Positions 1 through 9,355 are shown, counted from the stretch's first letter. The stretch is DNA of 64,000 nucleotides from CAZRQL01 sp964602415 (GCA_964602415.1 CAZRQL010000010.1:1-64000), one strand, 5' to 3'. Program-made: numbers and translations. Notes: generated by a model not told the origin, from the sequence alone.

Positions 1-172
1 CTTGAAAATCAAATTTTTATAATAATAAAATTCAATAAAAGCCTCTTAAAGGCTTCTTAGGGGACTAACACCTCTAAGTCTTGAGTTGTGGGATTAAGAA
101 AGTATCGCACAGCACTAAATCTTTGTAGAGCTTATTTGTTTTTAAGGTTGAATATTCTTGGTCAAGAAATCT

Positions 173-180
173 TATTTTTG
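173..180 (+). promoter_or_regulatory. candidate -7 box for comA
   Basis: TATTTTTG matches the Bacteroidota TAnnTTTG -7 element and lies 17 bases before the ATG. No convincing TTTG -33 element is found at 19-21 bp; GTTG at 147-150 with a 22-bp spacer is the nearest. The rest of the first 197 bases is A+T-rich and shows no gene; a short AAGCC/GGCTT inverted repeat at 39-55 may be the terminator of a gene to the left. Confidence 0.4.
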
Positions 181-197
181 CAAAATTTAAAGATAAC

Positions 198-953
198 ATG
201 AATTTTGAAATTAAGTCTCTGCCGGAAAGAACCGCTAAACCTCGCAATCAAGGCCTTACTATGGTCATGGACAAAGGTCTGTCTCTGAGAGAGGTAGAAA
301 ATTTTCTCAGTGTGTGTGCTGACTACGTTGATGTGGTGAAGTTGGGTTGGGCGACTTCGTATTTTTTCCCAAGATTGGAGGAAAAAATAGCCCTTTATCA
401 TCAGGCAGGCATTCCCGTGTATCTGGGAGGCACTCTTTTTGAGGCTTTTGTGATAAGAGGACAGTTTGAAGACTACCTAAGGACGGTTGATAAATTTGGA
501 CTGACCTATGTTGAGGTGTCGGATGGCTCGATAGAAATCCCTCACGAGCAAAAGTGCGGCTACATTTCGCAATTGTCTAAAAATTACACCGTGTTTTCTG
601 AGGTGGGTTCAAAAGATGCCGAGAAAATTATTCCCCCCTACAAGTGGATTATGCAAATGCAATCCGAACTGGAAGCGGGAGCCACAAAAGTGATAGGCGA
701 GGCGCGTGAAAGCGGCAACGTGGGCATATTCAGGTCTTCGGGTGAAGTTCGATCGGGTTTGGTGGAAGAAATTTTGACCAAGTTGCCCCCCGAAAAAATC
801 ATCTGGGAAGCCCCACAAAAAGCGCAGCAAGTTTGGTTCGTCAAACAATATGGTACCAACATCAATCTGGGAAACATTGCCCCCTCGGAGGTGATTCCTT
901 TAGAAACCATTAGGGTGGGACTCAGAGGGGATACATTTACCACTTTTTTATAG
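198..953 (+). CDS. comA: phosphosulfolactate synthase (ComA family)
   Basis: 251 residues, the usual length for the ComA family, a cytosolic TIM-barrel enzyme that adds sulfite to phosphoenolpyruvate to give phosphosulfolactate. Visible family stretches are VDVVKLGWATS (about 47-57), YLGGTLFEAF (about 74-83), EVSDGSIEIP, the EVGSKD loop and KVIGEARESGNVGIF (about 164-178), followed by IWEAPQKAQQ. In methanogens the product leads to coenzyme M; in Bacteroidota the same first step is thought to supply sulfolactate or cysteate for sulfonolipids, which is my inference for this organism. The ATG follows a TAnnTTTG box. The next gene starts 29 bases after the stop, so the two may be co-transcribed, but they share no obvious pathway. 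Confidence 0.88.
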   Translation: MNFEIKSLPERTAKPRNQGLTMVMDKGLSLREVENFLSVCADYVDVVKLGWATSYFFPRLEEKIALYHQAGIPVYLGGTLFEAFVIRGQFEDYLRTVDKFGLTYVEVSDGSIEIPHEQKCGYISQLSKNYTVFSEVGSKDAEKIIPPYKWIMQMQSELEAGATKVIGEARESGNVGIFRSSGEVRSGLVEEILTKLPPEKIIWEAPQKAQQVWFVKQYGTNINLGNIAPSEVIPLETIRVGLRGDTFTTFL

Positions 954-982
954 CATATTTGCTTAAATAAGCCGCAATCACC

Positions 983-1990
983 ATGCTACCGGAGCCAAGA
1001 AAACCTCAAAAGCCAACCCAAATAGTTGAAAAAGAACCTTATTCCCCTGAAAAAGAGCCGCCTACTTGGATGGTTTTAGCCCTAAAAGCCATGGGGATTT
1101 TTTCTATTATCTGGGGGGGGCTTGCTATTTATGGGCCTTCTGCCTTCTTTTTTGAACCTTATGATTCGCCGATGCTGCTGTTGATTTGGAGGTATGTCGG
1201 TGTGATAGGGTTGGTTTTTGGGGTTGGTTATTATTTGGCGAGCTATGACCTGTATCGAAGCACAAGTTTTTTGACGGTGAGTTTTTGGATAAAAGTTTTT
1301 GTATTGGTTTTGTTGGTTTACTCTTGGTTTTCGGGAATTTACGACCGTTCATTTTTTCAGTATGCCATTGCAGGCGAACTTATCTGGCTGCCGCTGTTTG
1401 TGCCCATTATCTGGTGGCTTTTTAGAGAATCCCAAAGCACTGAAAGCAATGCACCGTCTCAACCTGTTGAACTTGCCATGACTCAGTTTCGGATAGGCAG
1501 TGGGCATAGTCTGTGGCAGTTGAGCTTTGAGAAGCCTTTGTTGCTTGTCTTTTTGAGGCATTTTGGTTGTACTTTTTGTCGGGAGGCACTCAGTGAGATA
1601 GCCCGAAAACGTGCCAACAAGCAATTAGACTCAAATACAAAATTAGTTTTTGTTCACATGGGACGAGAAGACGAGGCCGCTAACTATATGGCCAAATACG
1701 GACTGGAAAACGAAGCCCGCATCAGCGATAGAAACTGTGAGCTATACAGAGCCTTTGATTTGCAGCGGGGTAATTTGAGGCAAACATTCGGGATAAAATC
1801 TTGGATAAGAGGGGCTTGGCTTCTTTTCAGAAAAGGAATTGCGCCGGGTTTGTTGGTAGGGGATGGCTTTAGGATGCCGGGCGTTTTTTTGGTTTATCAA
1901 GGCGTGATAGTCAAAGAGTTTCGCCACAAGTCAGTAGCCGACGTACCCAACTACGAGTATATGTCAGCTTGTAGGGTGTCTGATGTATGA
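983..1990 (+). CDS. membrane protein fused to SelL-like peroxiredoxin domain
   Basis: 335 residues in two parts. After a proline-rich cytosolic tail (1-30), residues about 32-150 hold four hydrophobic segments with DoxX-like character. From about residue 165 the chain is soluble and looks like the SelL-related/AhpC-TSA_2 thioredoxin fold: LLLVFLRHFGCTFCREAL carries a CxxC at about 198-201, followed by KLVFVHMGREDEA and, near the end, a PGVFLVYQG strand. The second part alone is a usual stand-alone redox protein (about 170 residues), so this is a fusion. It could be a membrane-tethered thiol oxidoreductase; its substrate is not indicated. It lies 29 bases after comA and 60 bases before nuoM on the same strand. 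Confidence 0.65.
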   Translation: MLPEPRKPQKPTQIVEKEPYSPEKEPPTWMVLALKAMGIFSIIWGGLAIYGPSAFFFEPYDSPMLLLIWRYVGVIGLVFGVGYYLASYDLYRSTSFLTVSFWIKVFVLVLLVYSWFSGIYDRSFFQYAIAGELIWLPLFVPIIWWLFRESQSTESNAPSQPVELAMTQFRIGSGHSLWQLSFEKPLLLVFLRHFGCTFCREALSEIARKRANKQLDSNTKLVFVHMGREDEAANYMAKYGLENEARISDRNCELYRAFDLQRGNLRQTFGIKSWIRGAWLLFRKGIAPGLLVGDGFRMPGVFLVYQGVIVKEFRHKSVADVPNYEYMSACRVSDV

Positions 1991-2050
1991 GCCTACATTA
2001 TTTATAGAAAGAAACCTTTTTTGCATAGTTTTGAGGCTGAATTTTAGCTT

Positions 2051-3496
2051 ATGGGATTAATCTCGGCATTTGTTTTTTTTCCACTTTTAGGGCTTTTTCT
2101 TCTGTTTGGCTCTGAGCAAACCGTCCGCCGTGGTATGGTAGCAATTTTTGGATTTTGGTTTGCTTTTTCGTTATGGATTATTTGGGAACAAAACACCGAA
2201 AAGTTGCTTTGGTTTGCTCTGCCTATATCACAGGGCAGCGAATTGCGAGTATTTTTTGAAGTGGGTTTGGATAGGTGGTCAAGACCCATGATTTTGCTCA
2301 CTACGTTGGTGGGGCTTATTGGGGCTGTGGCTTCTTTTGCGATAGAGGCTCGTTTTAAGGAATACTGCGTGCTTTATTGTATCATGTTTTGTGCAATAGC
2401 GGGTACGTTTTTGGCTCAAGACTTATTGCTTTTTTTTGTCTTCTTTGAATTTATGCTCCTGCCAATGTATTTTTTGATTGGAATCTGGGGCGGGGAAAAT
2501 AGGGCTTATGCCTCTGTGAAATTTTTCATTTATACACTCGTAGGCTCTGTATTTATACTATTGGCAATTATAGTTTTGGCCTATTCACAAGAACAAAATT
2601 CAATCACTCTGCGGTATGCAGATTTGGTTCAGGGCACGTTTGTTTCCAATGATGCCATCTGGTGGGGTTTGAACCGCAGAGAACTTGTTTTTTTGCTTTT
2701 TTTGCTGGGCTTTGCCATCAAACTGCCTGCTGTGCCGCTGCACACTTGGCTACCAGATGCCCACGTCGAAGCCCCAACCCCCATTTCGGTGGTGCTGGCG
2801 GGTATTTTGTTGAAAATAGGCGGCTTTGGCCTTTTGAAATACGGAATCGGCTTGCACCCTGATTTTTTTGGTGTTTTTGGCGGATGGATGGCTTTTTTGG
2901 GTGTTACAGCCATTATTTATGCGGCTTACACGGCTTTGGGAAGCCAAAACCTAAAAACCATGATTGCGTATTCTTCTGTTTCTCACATGGGTTTTGTGAT
3001 GCTTGGGCTGTCAAGCGGCACAGAATTGGGGTATCAAGGAGCTGTTTTTCAGATGTTTAGTCATGGGATTATTTCGTCCGCGCTTTTCTTGGGTGCGGGG
3101 TATTTGTACCGCAGAAGCCACGATTTGAACATCGGTTCTTATTCTGGGCTTTTGGGGCAGATGCCTGCATACAGTTTTTGGATGGGGGTGGCCTTTTTTG
3201 CGGGTTTGGGCTTGCCCGGCTTTTCGGGATTCATTGGCGAATTAACAGTATTGATTGCGGCTTTTCGTTCCCCTTTGCCTATGGTATATCCCTTGCTGGC
3301 GTGTTTGGGGCTGGTGTTTGGGGCAGCTTACTTTATTTACGCCTACAAAAGAATGTTTTTTGGAAGTTTTTATAGCGCAAAAAAGATTGACTTTTCTTTA
3401 TCTCAGAGTGTAGAACTCTCTTTGATGGGGGCAGTAATGCTGGCATCGCTGGCTGCAGGAATCGCTCCGGGCTGGGTGTTTGCACTGATGAAATGA
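2051..3496 (+). CDS. nuoM: NADH-quinone oxidoreductase subunit M
   Basis: 481 residues, near the usual 480-510, almost entirely transmembrane. The proton-channel landmarks of NuoM are present: FFEFMLLPMYFLIGIWGG (about 134-151, with the conserved membrane glutamate), VKFFIYTLVGS, LPAVPLHTWLPDAHVEAPT (about 224-242) and MIAYSSVSHMGFVMLGL (about 304-320). It would be the antiporter-like subunit of respiratory complex I in the inner membrane. It is alone: neither nuoL before it nor nuoN after it is present, although these normally follow one another. A role in another NuoM-containing complex cannot be excluded. The ATG was chosen because the hydrophobic N-terminus begins directly after it. Confidence 0.88.
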   Translation: MGLISAFVFFPLLGLFLLFGSEQTVRRGMVAIFGFWFAFSLWIIWEQNTEKLLWFALPISQGSELRVFFEVGLDRWSRPMILLTTLVGLIGAVASFAIEARFKEYCVLYCIMFCAIAGTFLAQDLLLFFVFFEFMLLPMYFLIGIWGGENRAYASVKFFIYTLVGSVFILLAIIVLAYSQEQNSITLRYADLVQGTFVSNDAIWWGLNRRELVFLLFLLGFAIKLPAVPLHTWLPDAHVEAPTPISVVLAGILLKIGGFGLLKYGIGLHPDFFGVFGGWMAFLGVTAIIYAAYTALGSQNLKTMIAYSSVSHMGFVMLGLSSGTELGYQGAVFQMFSHGIISSALFLGAGYLYRRSHDLNIGSYSGLLGQMPAYSFWMGVAFFAGLGLPGFSGFIGELTVLIAAFRSPLPMVYPLLACLGLVFGAAYFIYAYKRMFFGSFYSAKKIDFSLSQSVELSLMGAVMLASLAAGIAPGWVFALMK

Positions 3497-3532
3497 TGGC
3501 TTTTTTGGCAAGCAAATTGTTTGATTTGAATT

Positions 3533-3937
3533 ATGAAACCACAGGTATTGCTTTTGGGGCTATGTGCCTGCTTATTTTTTTGTGCTGCTGACGGGTTTGC
3601 TCAAAAGAAAAAAAATAAAAAAGGGGAGGAAAAAGAAGAACTTGACGAGAGAATCAGTACCCGTTTGCCCGCTCAAGACTCTAAGGTAAGTAGCAAATCG
3701 GTGGCTCGTACCTCCGTACAAAAACAAAAATCCACCAAAGGCAAAACCAGCGTAAAGCCCATCCGAGCGGAAAACAAGTTCGTTGAGACCAGGACATGGA
3801 AGCGACAAGTAGCCTACGAAGAAGCCCGCGAAGACCCTTCTTTTGGCGATGCGATGTATTTTGGCCACAAAAAGAAACCGAAGAAAAACCCTCCCGGCAA
3901 GCGAAAGCTATGCAAAGAATGTGGAATGGTGCATTGA
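3533..3937 (+). CDS. small lysine-rich secreted protein, unknown
   Basis: 134 residues. The N-terminus (about 1-23) is a clear signal peptide ending in DGFAQ, so the protein is probably periplasmic or secreted. The mature part is very basic, with lysine runs (KKKNKK, HKKKPKKNPPGKRK), and ends in the short motif CKECGMVH, which looks like a fixed C-terminal tail with two cysteines and a histidine and could bind a metal or be a sorting tail. I do not recognise a named family. The gene starts 36 bases after nuoM and ends 24 bases before the convergent icmF. Confidence 0.6.
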   Translation: MKPQVLLLGLCACLFFCAADGFAQKKKNKKGEEKEELDERISTRLPAQDSKVSSKSVARTSVQKQKSTKGKTSVKPIRAENKFVETRTWKRQVAYEEAREDPSFGDAMYFGHKKKPKKNPPGKRKLCKECGMVH

Positions 3938-3961
3938 ATTAACCGTAAGTCAATCGGTTTT

Positions 3962-6900
3962 CTACATATTCCTTCTGTACTGTCCCCCAACTTCAAAAAG
4001 TGCATGTGTGATTTGCCCCAAGGTGCAGGTTTTGGTTGCCTCCATCAGTTCCTTAAACATATTGCGGTTGTTGATGGCGGCAAGTTGCAAGCGGCGGATG
4101 CTCTCAGCCGAACGTTCGGGATTGACAGCGTGCAGTGCCTGAACAGTCTGAATCTGCTGCTCTTTTTCTTCGGTAGTGCTGCGAATGACTTCCTGTGGCA
4201 CGATGGTAGGCGAGCCTTTTGAGGATAAAAAAGTATTGACTCCTATGATGGGGTATTCTCCAGTGTGTTTAAGTGTCTCATAGTAAAGACTTTCTTCTTG
4301 GATTTTGCCGCGTTGGTACATGGTCTCCATTGCTCCCAATACTCCGCCCCGCTCGGTAATTCTGTCAAACTCAGCCAAGACTGCCTCTTCGACCAGATTG
4401 GTTAGCTCTTCGATGATGAACGAGCCTTGCAGTGGGTTTTCGTTTTTGGCAAGCCCCAATTCGCGGTTGATGATGAGTTGGATGGCCATGGCTCGGCGCA
4501 CGCTTTCTTCGGTGGGGGTGGTGATGGCTTCATCATAAGCGTTGGTATGCAGGCTGTTGCAGTTGTCGTAAATGGCGTACAAGGCTTGCAAGGTGGTGCG
4601 GATGTCGTTGAAATCAATTTCTTGGGCGTGTAAGCTGCGCCCTGATGTTTGAATGTGGTATTTGAGCATTTGGGCGCGGGAGTTAGCCCCGTACTTGTAT
4701 TTGAGTGCTTTAGCCCATAGCCTCCGGGCTACCCGCCCGATGACCGCATACTCAGGATCTATTCCATTGGAAAAGAAAAACGATAAATTAGGCCCAAACT
4801 CGTTGATGTCCATACCTCTGGCCAAGTAATACTCTACATAAGTGAAGCCATTGGCCAGCGTAAAAGCCAACTGGGTGATGGGATTGGCACCGGCTTCGGC
4901 TATGTGGTAGCCTGAAATAGAGACAGAGTAAAAATTGCGGACTTTTTTGTCAATAAAATATTGCTGCACGTCGCCCATGAGCCGCAGGGCAAACTCAGTG
5001 CTAAAAATGCAAGTGTTTTGGGCTTGGTCTTCTTTGAGTATATCGGCTTGCACGGTCCCGCGCACGGTAGCGAGGGTTTGGTCTTTAATTTTCTCGTACA
5101 CTTCCGCAGGCAATACCTCATCACCCGTTGCTCCCAACAGCAGCAGTCCCAAGCCGTCATTGCCTTGGGGCAGATCGCCATAGTATTGAGGGCGCGGCAA
5201 ACCGAGAGAGGCGTATTTTTTGGCTATCTTATCTTCTACTTCTTCAACCATGCCATTTTGGCGGATATAGATTTCGCATTGCTGGTCAATGGCGGTATTC
5301 ATAAAAAAGCCCAATAGCATAGGAGCAGGCCCATTGATGGTCATAGATACAGAAGTGGTGGGGGCGCAAAGATTGAAGCCGGAATACAGTTTTTTGGCAT
5401 CGTCCAAAGAGCAAACCGAAACGCCTGAGTTGCCTATTTTGCCGTAAATGTCAGGACGGTAGTCAGGGTCGCGCCCGTAGAGGGTTACACTGTCAAAAGC
5501 CGTGGAGAGCCTTGCCGCCGGCATACCCAAACTCACATAGTGAAAGCGGCGGTTGGTGCGCTCAGGGCTACCTTCGCCGGCAAACATGCGCGTTGGGTCT
5601 TCGTTTTCACGTTTGAAAGGATAAATACCTGCTGTGTAAGGGAACTCTCCCGGTAGGTTTTCTTGCAGTTGCCAACGGAGCAAATCGCCCCAAGCCTCAA
5701 ATTTTGGGAGAGAAACTTTAGGAATTTGGCTGTGAGAAAGGCTTTCGGTATGGGTTTTAATCCTAATTTCCTTATCGCGAACTTTGAAGACGTACTCGGG
5801 ATTTTTGTACTGTTGTGCTACTGATGGCCAATCCTCAATAAGTTTGAGGTTTTTGGGGTCAAATTCGAGGGCGGTCTGTTGGTAGGTTTCTTGGAGTTGT
5901 TTGAGTAAGCGGTCTTTGTCTTCGATTTCCATGCTTTCGATGGTCTGCATGGTTTTGTGGATGGCATACAGTTTTTGGGCGGCTTGAACTTGTTTTTCGC
6001 TCCATTGGTCGTAGCTTCTGTTATTTTCGGCTATTTCGGACAAGTAGCGCGTGCGATGTGGCGGTATGATGTAAATCTTCTCAGACATTTCGTCGCTCAC
6101 TTCAAAAGTGGATTTCAAGTTTGCGCCTGTTTTTTCGACAATTTTGTCCATCACGGCCACATAGAGTCGGTTCATGCCCGGGTCGTTGAACTGGCTGGCG
6201 ATCGTGCCAAAAACAGGCAGGTTTTCGTCGGGTGTGTCCCAAAGTTGGTGGTTGCGTTTGTACTGTTTACGCACGTCCCTAAGCGCGTCCAAAGCCCCTC
6301 GTTTGTCAAATTTGTTGAGCGCAATCAAGTCTGCAAAATCCAGCATGTCAATTTTCTCCAATTGGGTGGCAGCCCCGTACTCTGGTGTCATCACGTAAAG
6401 GCTTGCGTCGCTGTGCTCTATGATTTCGGTATCAGATTGGCCTATGCCTGAAGTTTCTAATATAATTAAATCAAAACCAGCCGCTTTCAAAATATCAACG
6501 GCCTCTTTGACGTATTTGCTCAAAGCCAGATTTGACTGTCTGGTCGCCAGAGAGCGCATGTACACGCGGGGGTTGTTGATGGCATTCATTCGGATGCGGT
6601 CGCCCAATAGTGCCCCACCTGTTTTGCGTTTGCTGGGGTCAACCGACACAATGGCCAGTTTTTTATCTTGAAAATCAATTAAAAACCTCCTGACCAACTC
6701 ATCGACAAGCGAAGATTTGCCCGCACCTCCCGTGCCGGTGATGCCCAAAACAGGCACCTGAGCGGTTTTGGCGGTGCTGTGGATATTCTCAAGCCAAGCG
6801 GCACTCTGTTCGGGGTAGTTTTCGGCGGCGGAAATCAACTTAGCCAAGTGGGCGTAGTTGTCTAATTGAGCCTCAAAGCCCTCCGGCAACACCCCTGTGG

Positions 6901-7336
6901 CAAAGTCGGATTTTTCGAGCAAATCGTTTATCATGCCTTGCAGCCCCATGGCGCGCCCGTCGTCAGGCGAGTAAATCCTCGTAATTCCGTAAGCGTGAAG
7001 CTCTTCAATTTCCGAAGGCAAAATCACCCCGCCGCCACCGCCAAAAATACGAATGTGTCCGGCTCCTTTTTCGCGGAGCAAATCGTACATATATTTGAAA
7101 TATTCAATATGTCCGCCTTGGTAGCTTGTCATGGCAATCGCGTTGGCATCTTCTTGAATGGCACAATTGACCACTTCTTCGACGCTTCTGTCGTGCCCCA
7201 AGTGAATGACCTCAGCCCCACTGGATTGGATGATGCGCCGCATGATATTGATGGCAGCGTCATGGCCGTCAAAAAGCGAGGCCGCCGTAACGATTCTTAT
7301 TTTATGTGTTGCCTTGTAAACAGGAGGGTTCTGCAT
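3962..7336 (-). CDS. icmF: fused isobutyryl-CoA mutase (IcmF)
   Basis: 1124 residues, full length for IcmF, an adenosylcobalamin enzyme that interconverts isobutyryl-CoA and n-butyryl-CoA and carries its own G-protein chaperone. The order is as expected: an N-terminal B12-binding domain (about 10-140) with LFDGHDAAIN, whose His25 should be the lower cobalt ligand, and an FGGGGGVI loop; a MeaI/ArgK-type GTPase (about 150-430) with P-loop GITGTGGAGKSS, a switch with LETSGIGQSD and NKFD; a linker; then the mutase TIM barrel (about 550-1110) with TRMFAGEGSPERTNRRFHY and YGRDPDYRPDIYGKIGNSG. In the DxHxxG motif the last glycine is alanine, which I believe is usual for this subfamily. It is a single-gene unit behind a good -7 box. 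Confidence 0.92.
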   Translation of the reverse strand: MQNPPVYKATHKIRIVTAASLFDGHDAAINIMRRIIQSSGAEVIHLGHDRSVEEVVNCAIQEDANAIAMTSYQGGHIEYFKYMYDLLREKGAGHIRIFGGGGGVILPSEIEELHAYGITRIYSPDDGRAMGLQGMINDLLEKSDFATGVLPEGFEAQLDNYAHLAKLISAAENYPEQSAAWLENIHSTAKTAQVPVLGITGTGGAGKSSLVDELVRRFLIDFQDKKLAIVSVDPSKRKTGGALLGDRIRMNAINNPRVYMRSLATRQSNLALSKYVKEAVDILKAAGFDLIILETSGIGQSDTEIIEHSDASLYVMTPEYGAATQLEKIDMLDFADLIALNKFDKRGALDALRDVRKQYKRNHQLWDTPDENLPVFGTIASQFNDPGMNRLYVAVMDKIVEKTGANLKSTFEVSDEMSEKIYIIPPHRTRYLSEIAENNRSYDQWSEKQVQAAQKLYAIHKTMQTIESMEIEDKDRLLKQLQETYQQTALEFDPKNLKLIEDWPSVAQQYKNPEYVFKVRDKEIRIKTHTESLSHSQIPKVSLPKFEAWGDLLRWQLQENLPGEFPYTAGIYPFKRENEDPTRMFAGEGSPERTNRRFHYVSLGMPAARLSTAFDSVTLYGRDPDYRPDIYGKIGNSGVSVCSLDDAKKLYSGFNLCAPTTSVSMTINGPAPMLLGFFMNTAIDQQCEIYIRQNGMVEEVEDKIAKKYASLGLPRPQYYGDLPQGNDGLGLLLLGATGDEVLPAEVYEKIKDQTLATVRGTVQADILKEDQAQNTCIFSTEFALRLMGDVQQYFIDKKVRNFYSVSISGYHIAEAGANPITQLAFTLANGFTYVEYYLARGMDINEFGPNLSFFFSNGIDPEYAVIGRVARRLWAKALKYKYGANSRAQMLKYHIQTSGRSLHAQEIDFNDIRTTLQALYAIYDNCNSLHTNAYDEAITTPTEESVRRAMAIQLIINRELGLAKNENPLQGSFIIEELTNLVEEAVLAEFDRITERGGVLGAMETMYQRGKIQEESLYYETLKHTGEYPIIGVNTFLSSKGSPTIVPQEVIRSTTEEKEQQIQTVQALHAVNPERSAESIRRLQLAAINNRNMFKELMEATKTCTLGQITHALFEVGGQYRRNM

Positions 7337-7359
7337 ACGATTTCGATGATGTTTTATTG

Positions 7360-7391
7360 CAAATGTAGCCCAATTTCACTAAGTTGACAAG
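7360..7391 (-). promoter_or_regulatory. candidate promoter of icmF
   Basis: On the minus strand CTTG (7391-7388), a 20-bp spacer, then TACATTTG (7367-7360) fits the Bacteroidota pattern TTTG-N19-21-TAnnTTTG with one mismatch in the first box. It ends 23 bases before the icmF ATG. Confidence 0.5.
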
Positions 7392-7546
7392 CAATTAGGG
7401 GTTGGCAATTAGAAATGTTGCAAGACCGATAAGATTTGTCCATAAAAACCCCTCCAACAAAGCATCACAAAAAGAACAGTTCACCACCACGATATTTTTA
7501 CACGAAAACGAAATAACAATCCCGGCGGCGGTGTCAAATTATTCGA

Positions 7547-7579
7547 CAAAAAATAAGCCCAATCTTTGGGATTGGGCTT
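7547..7579 (-). terminator. rho-independent terminator of pckA
   Basis: A perfect 10-bp stem AAGCCCAATC (7555-7564) / GATTGGGCTT (7570-7579) with a 5-base loop, followed on the minus strand by a T-rich tract. It lies 28 bases after the pckA stop. The rest of the gap to icmF (7337-7554) shows no supported gene. Confidence 0.85.
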
Positions 7580-7606
7580 GTGTTGTGCGGTTAAGTAAAT
7601 AGACGA

Positions 7607-9208
7607 TTATTCGGCTTTGGGCGCGCCCGATAAAATTTCTTCATTGGCAAAATCAGAGAAATTGGCGAAGTTGTTGATAAACAGTTTTGCCAAGTGCTTT
7701 GCTTTCTCGTCGTAAGCATTTTTGTCTGCCCAAGTATCCCTTGGATTGAGTATTACGGAAGGCACTTCAGGACAAGACTGAGGCACAGCCACACCGAAAA
7801 CGGGGTGATTGACATAGTCCACGGTGTTGAGTGCGCCTTCCAAAGCTGCCGTAATCATCGCGCGGGTGTATTTGAGTTTCATCCTGCTGCCTACTCCGTA
7901 AGGGCCACCCGACCATCCCGTGTTGATAAGCCAAACTTTAACTTGGTGTTGCTTCATTTTCTGTCCGAGCATTTCCGCGTAACGGGTAGGGTGAAGCGGC
8001 AAAAACGCCTGCCCGAAACAGGCTGAAAATGTGGCTTGCGGCTCTACAACACCCACTTCAGTACCCGCAACTTTTGCTGTATAACCCGAAATAAAATGAT
8101 ACATGGCCTGTCCGGGTGTCAAAAGAGAAATTGGAGGCAGCACCCCATAAGCATCTGCGGTCAGGAAAAATATATTTTGAGGGATTCCGCCGACCGAAGG
8201 CTCAACGGCATTGTCAATGTAGTGTATGGGGTATGAAACGCGGGTGTTTTCGGTTACGGATTTGTTGGCGTAATCTACAGTCCTTGTGTTCGGCAAAAAG
8301 CGGGTGTTTTCCAATAAAGCCCCAAACTTGATGGCCGCAAATATCTCAGGTTCTTTTTCGGCACTCAGGTCTATGGCTTTGGCGTAGCATCCGCCCTCGA
8401 AGTTGAATACCCCTTTGTCAGACCAACCATGCTCATCGTCGCCTATCAGCCCGCGAGTGGGGTCTGCCGATAGGGTAGTCTTGCCTGTGCCCGAAAGCCC
8501 AAAGAAAATAGCCGTATCTCCATTTTTTCCAATATTGGATGAGCAGTGCATAGCGAGCACCCCTCTTTCATGAGGCAAAATGTAGTTCAGCACGCTAAAT
8601 ATGCCTTTTTTGGTTTCCCCTGTATAGCCTGTTCCACCTATGAGAATCATTTTTCGGGTGAAATTGATGATGGCAAAGTTTTTATTCCTTGTGCCATCTA
8701 CAGCGGGGTCGGCCTCAAAATCAGGACAAGACACCACGGTAAAACCCGGAGTAAAATTAGCCAACTCTTCGCTTTTGGGTCGGATGAACATATTGTAACA
8801 GAACAAGTTATGAGCGGCTCTTATGCCAATCACGCGCACATTGAGGCGGTAGTCGGGGTCTGCACCGGCGTAAGCATCTCTGACATATAGCTCCTTATCT
8901 GCCAAATAAGCACACATCTTGGAATAGAGGCTGTCAAACTTATCAGGCGAAAACTCAAAATTCACAGGCCCCCACCACACACTGTCAGCCGTTTGGCTAT
9001 CTTTGACCACATAGCGATCTTTTGGAGCGCGCCCCGTAAACTTTCCGGTGTCGTACATCAAAGCTCCGGTATCTGAAAGCACACCCTCACGGGCAGCCAA
9101 AGAGCGTTCGACCAGTTCGGCTGGTGTGAGGTTGTAAAAAACGTCCTTATTGGTTTTGATGCCCTGAGCTTCGAGTTCTGAAAGTAGGGCGGTGTGGGAT
9201 TTACTCAT
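7607..9208 (-). CDS. pckA: phosphoenolpyruvate carboxykinase (ATP)
   Basis: 533 residues from the chosen ATG at 9208; an in-frame TTG seven codons upstream would give 540, but the ATG is preferred because MSKSHTALLSELEAQGI starts like the family and an A/T-rich leader precedes it. The enzyme turns oxaloacetate and ATP into PEP, CO2 and ADP at the start of gluconeogenesis in the cytosol. Seen in the sequence: TGRAPKDRYVV (about 58-68), the P-loop FFGLSGTGKTTLSADP (about 235-250), GDDEHGWSD and FNFEGGCYAKAIDL, and the C-terminal INTGWSGGPYGVGSRM. It is monocistronic, with its own terminator. Confidence 0.96.
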   Translation of the reverse strand: MSKSHTALLSELEAQGIKTNKDVFYNLTPAELVERSLAAREGVLSDTGALMYDTGKFTGRAPKDRYVVKDSQTADSVWWGPVNFEFSPDKFDSLYSKMCAYLADKELYVRDAYAGADPDYRLNVRVIGIRAAHNLFCYNMFIRPKSEELANFTPGFTVVSCPDFEADPAVDGTRNKNFAIINFTRKMILIGGTGYTGETKKGIFSVLNYILPHERGVLAMHCSSNIGKNGDTAIFFGLSGTGKTTLSADPTRGLIGDDEHGWSDKGVFNFEGGCYAKAIDLSAEKEPEIFAAIKFGALLENTRFLPNTRTVDYANKSVTENTRVSYPIHYIDNAVEPSVGGIPQNIFFLTADAYGVLPPISLLTPGQAMYHFISGYTAKVAGTEVGVVEPQATFSACFGQAFLPLHPTRYAEMLGQKMKQHQVKVWLINTGWSGGPYGVGSRMKLKYTRAMITAALEGALNTVDYVNHPVFGVAVPQSCPEVPSVILNPRDTWADKNAYDEKAKHLAKLFINNFANFSDFANEEILSGAPKAE

Positions 9209-9355
9209 ATTAAGTTTATTTAGGCGCAATCATACAAAATTGCTTTCTATCCTACAACAAACGGTTGCGAAAATTGCCCTTAGCCCCAAAAGCCGTCATC
9301 GGAAAAACTTTATCCCAAAAATGGCAACTGATTGTCAATGCCTAATCTAAGAAAT

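Noticed and set aside
5957..6451. 164-residue plus-strand open frame
   Set aside because: It lies wholly opposite icmF, a full-length, motif-complete gene; the translation has no family character.
7402..7602. 66-residue plus-strand open frame in the icmF-pckA gap
   Set aside because: It runs through the pckA terminator stem and has no conserved character.
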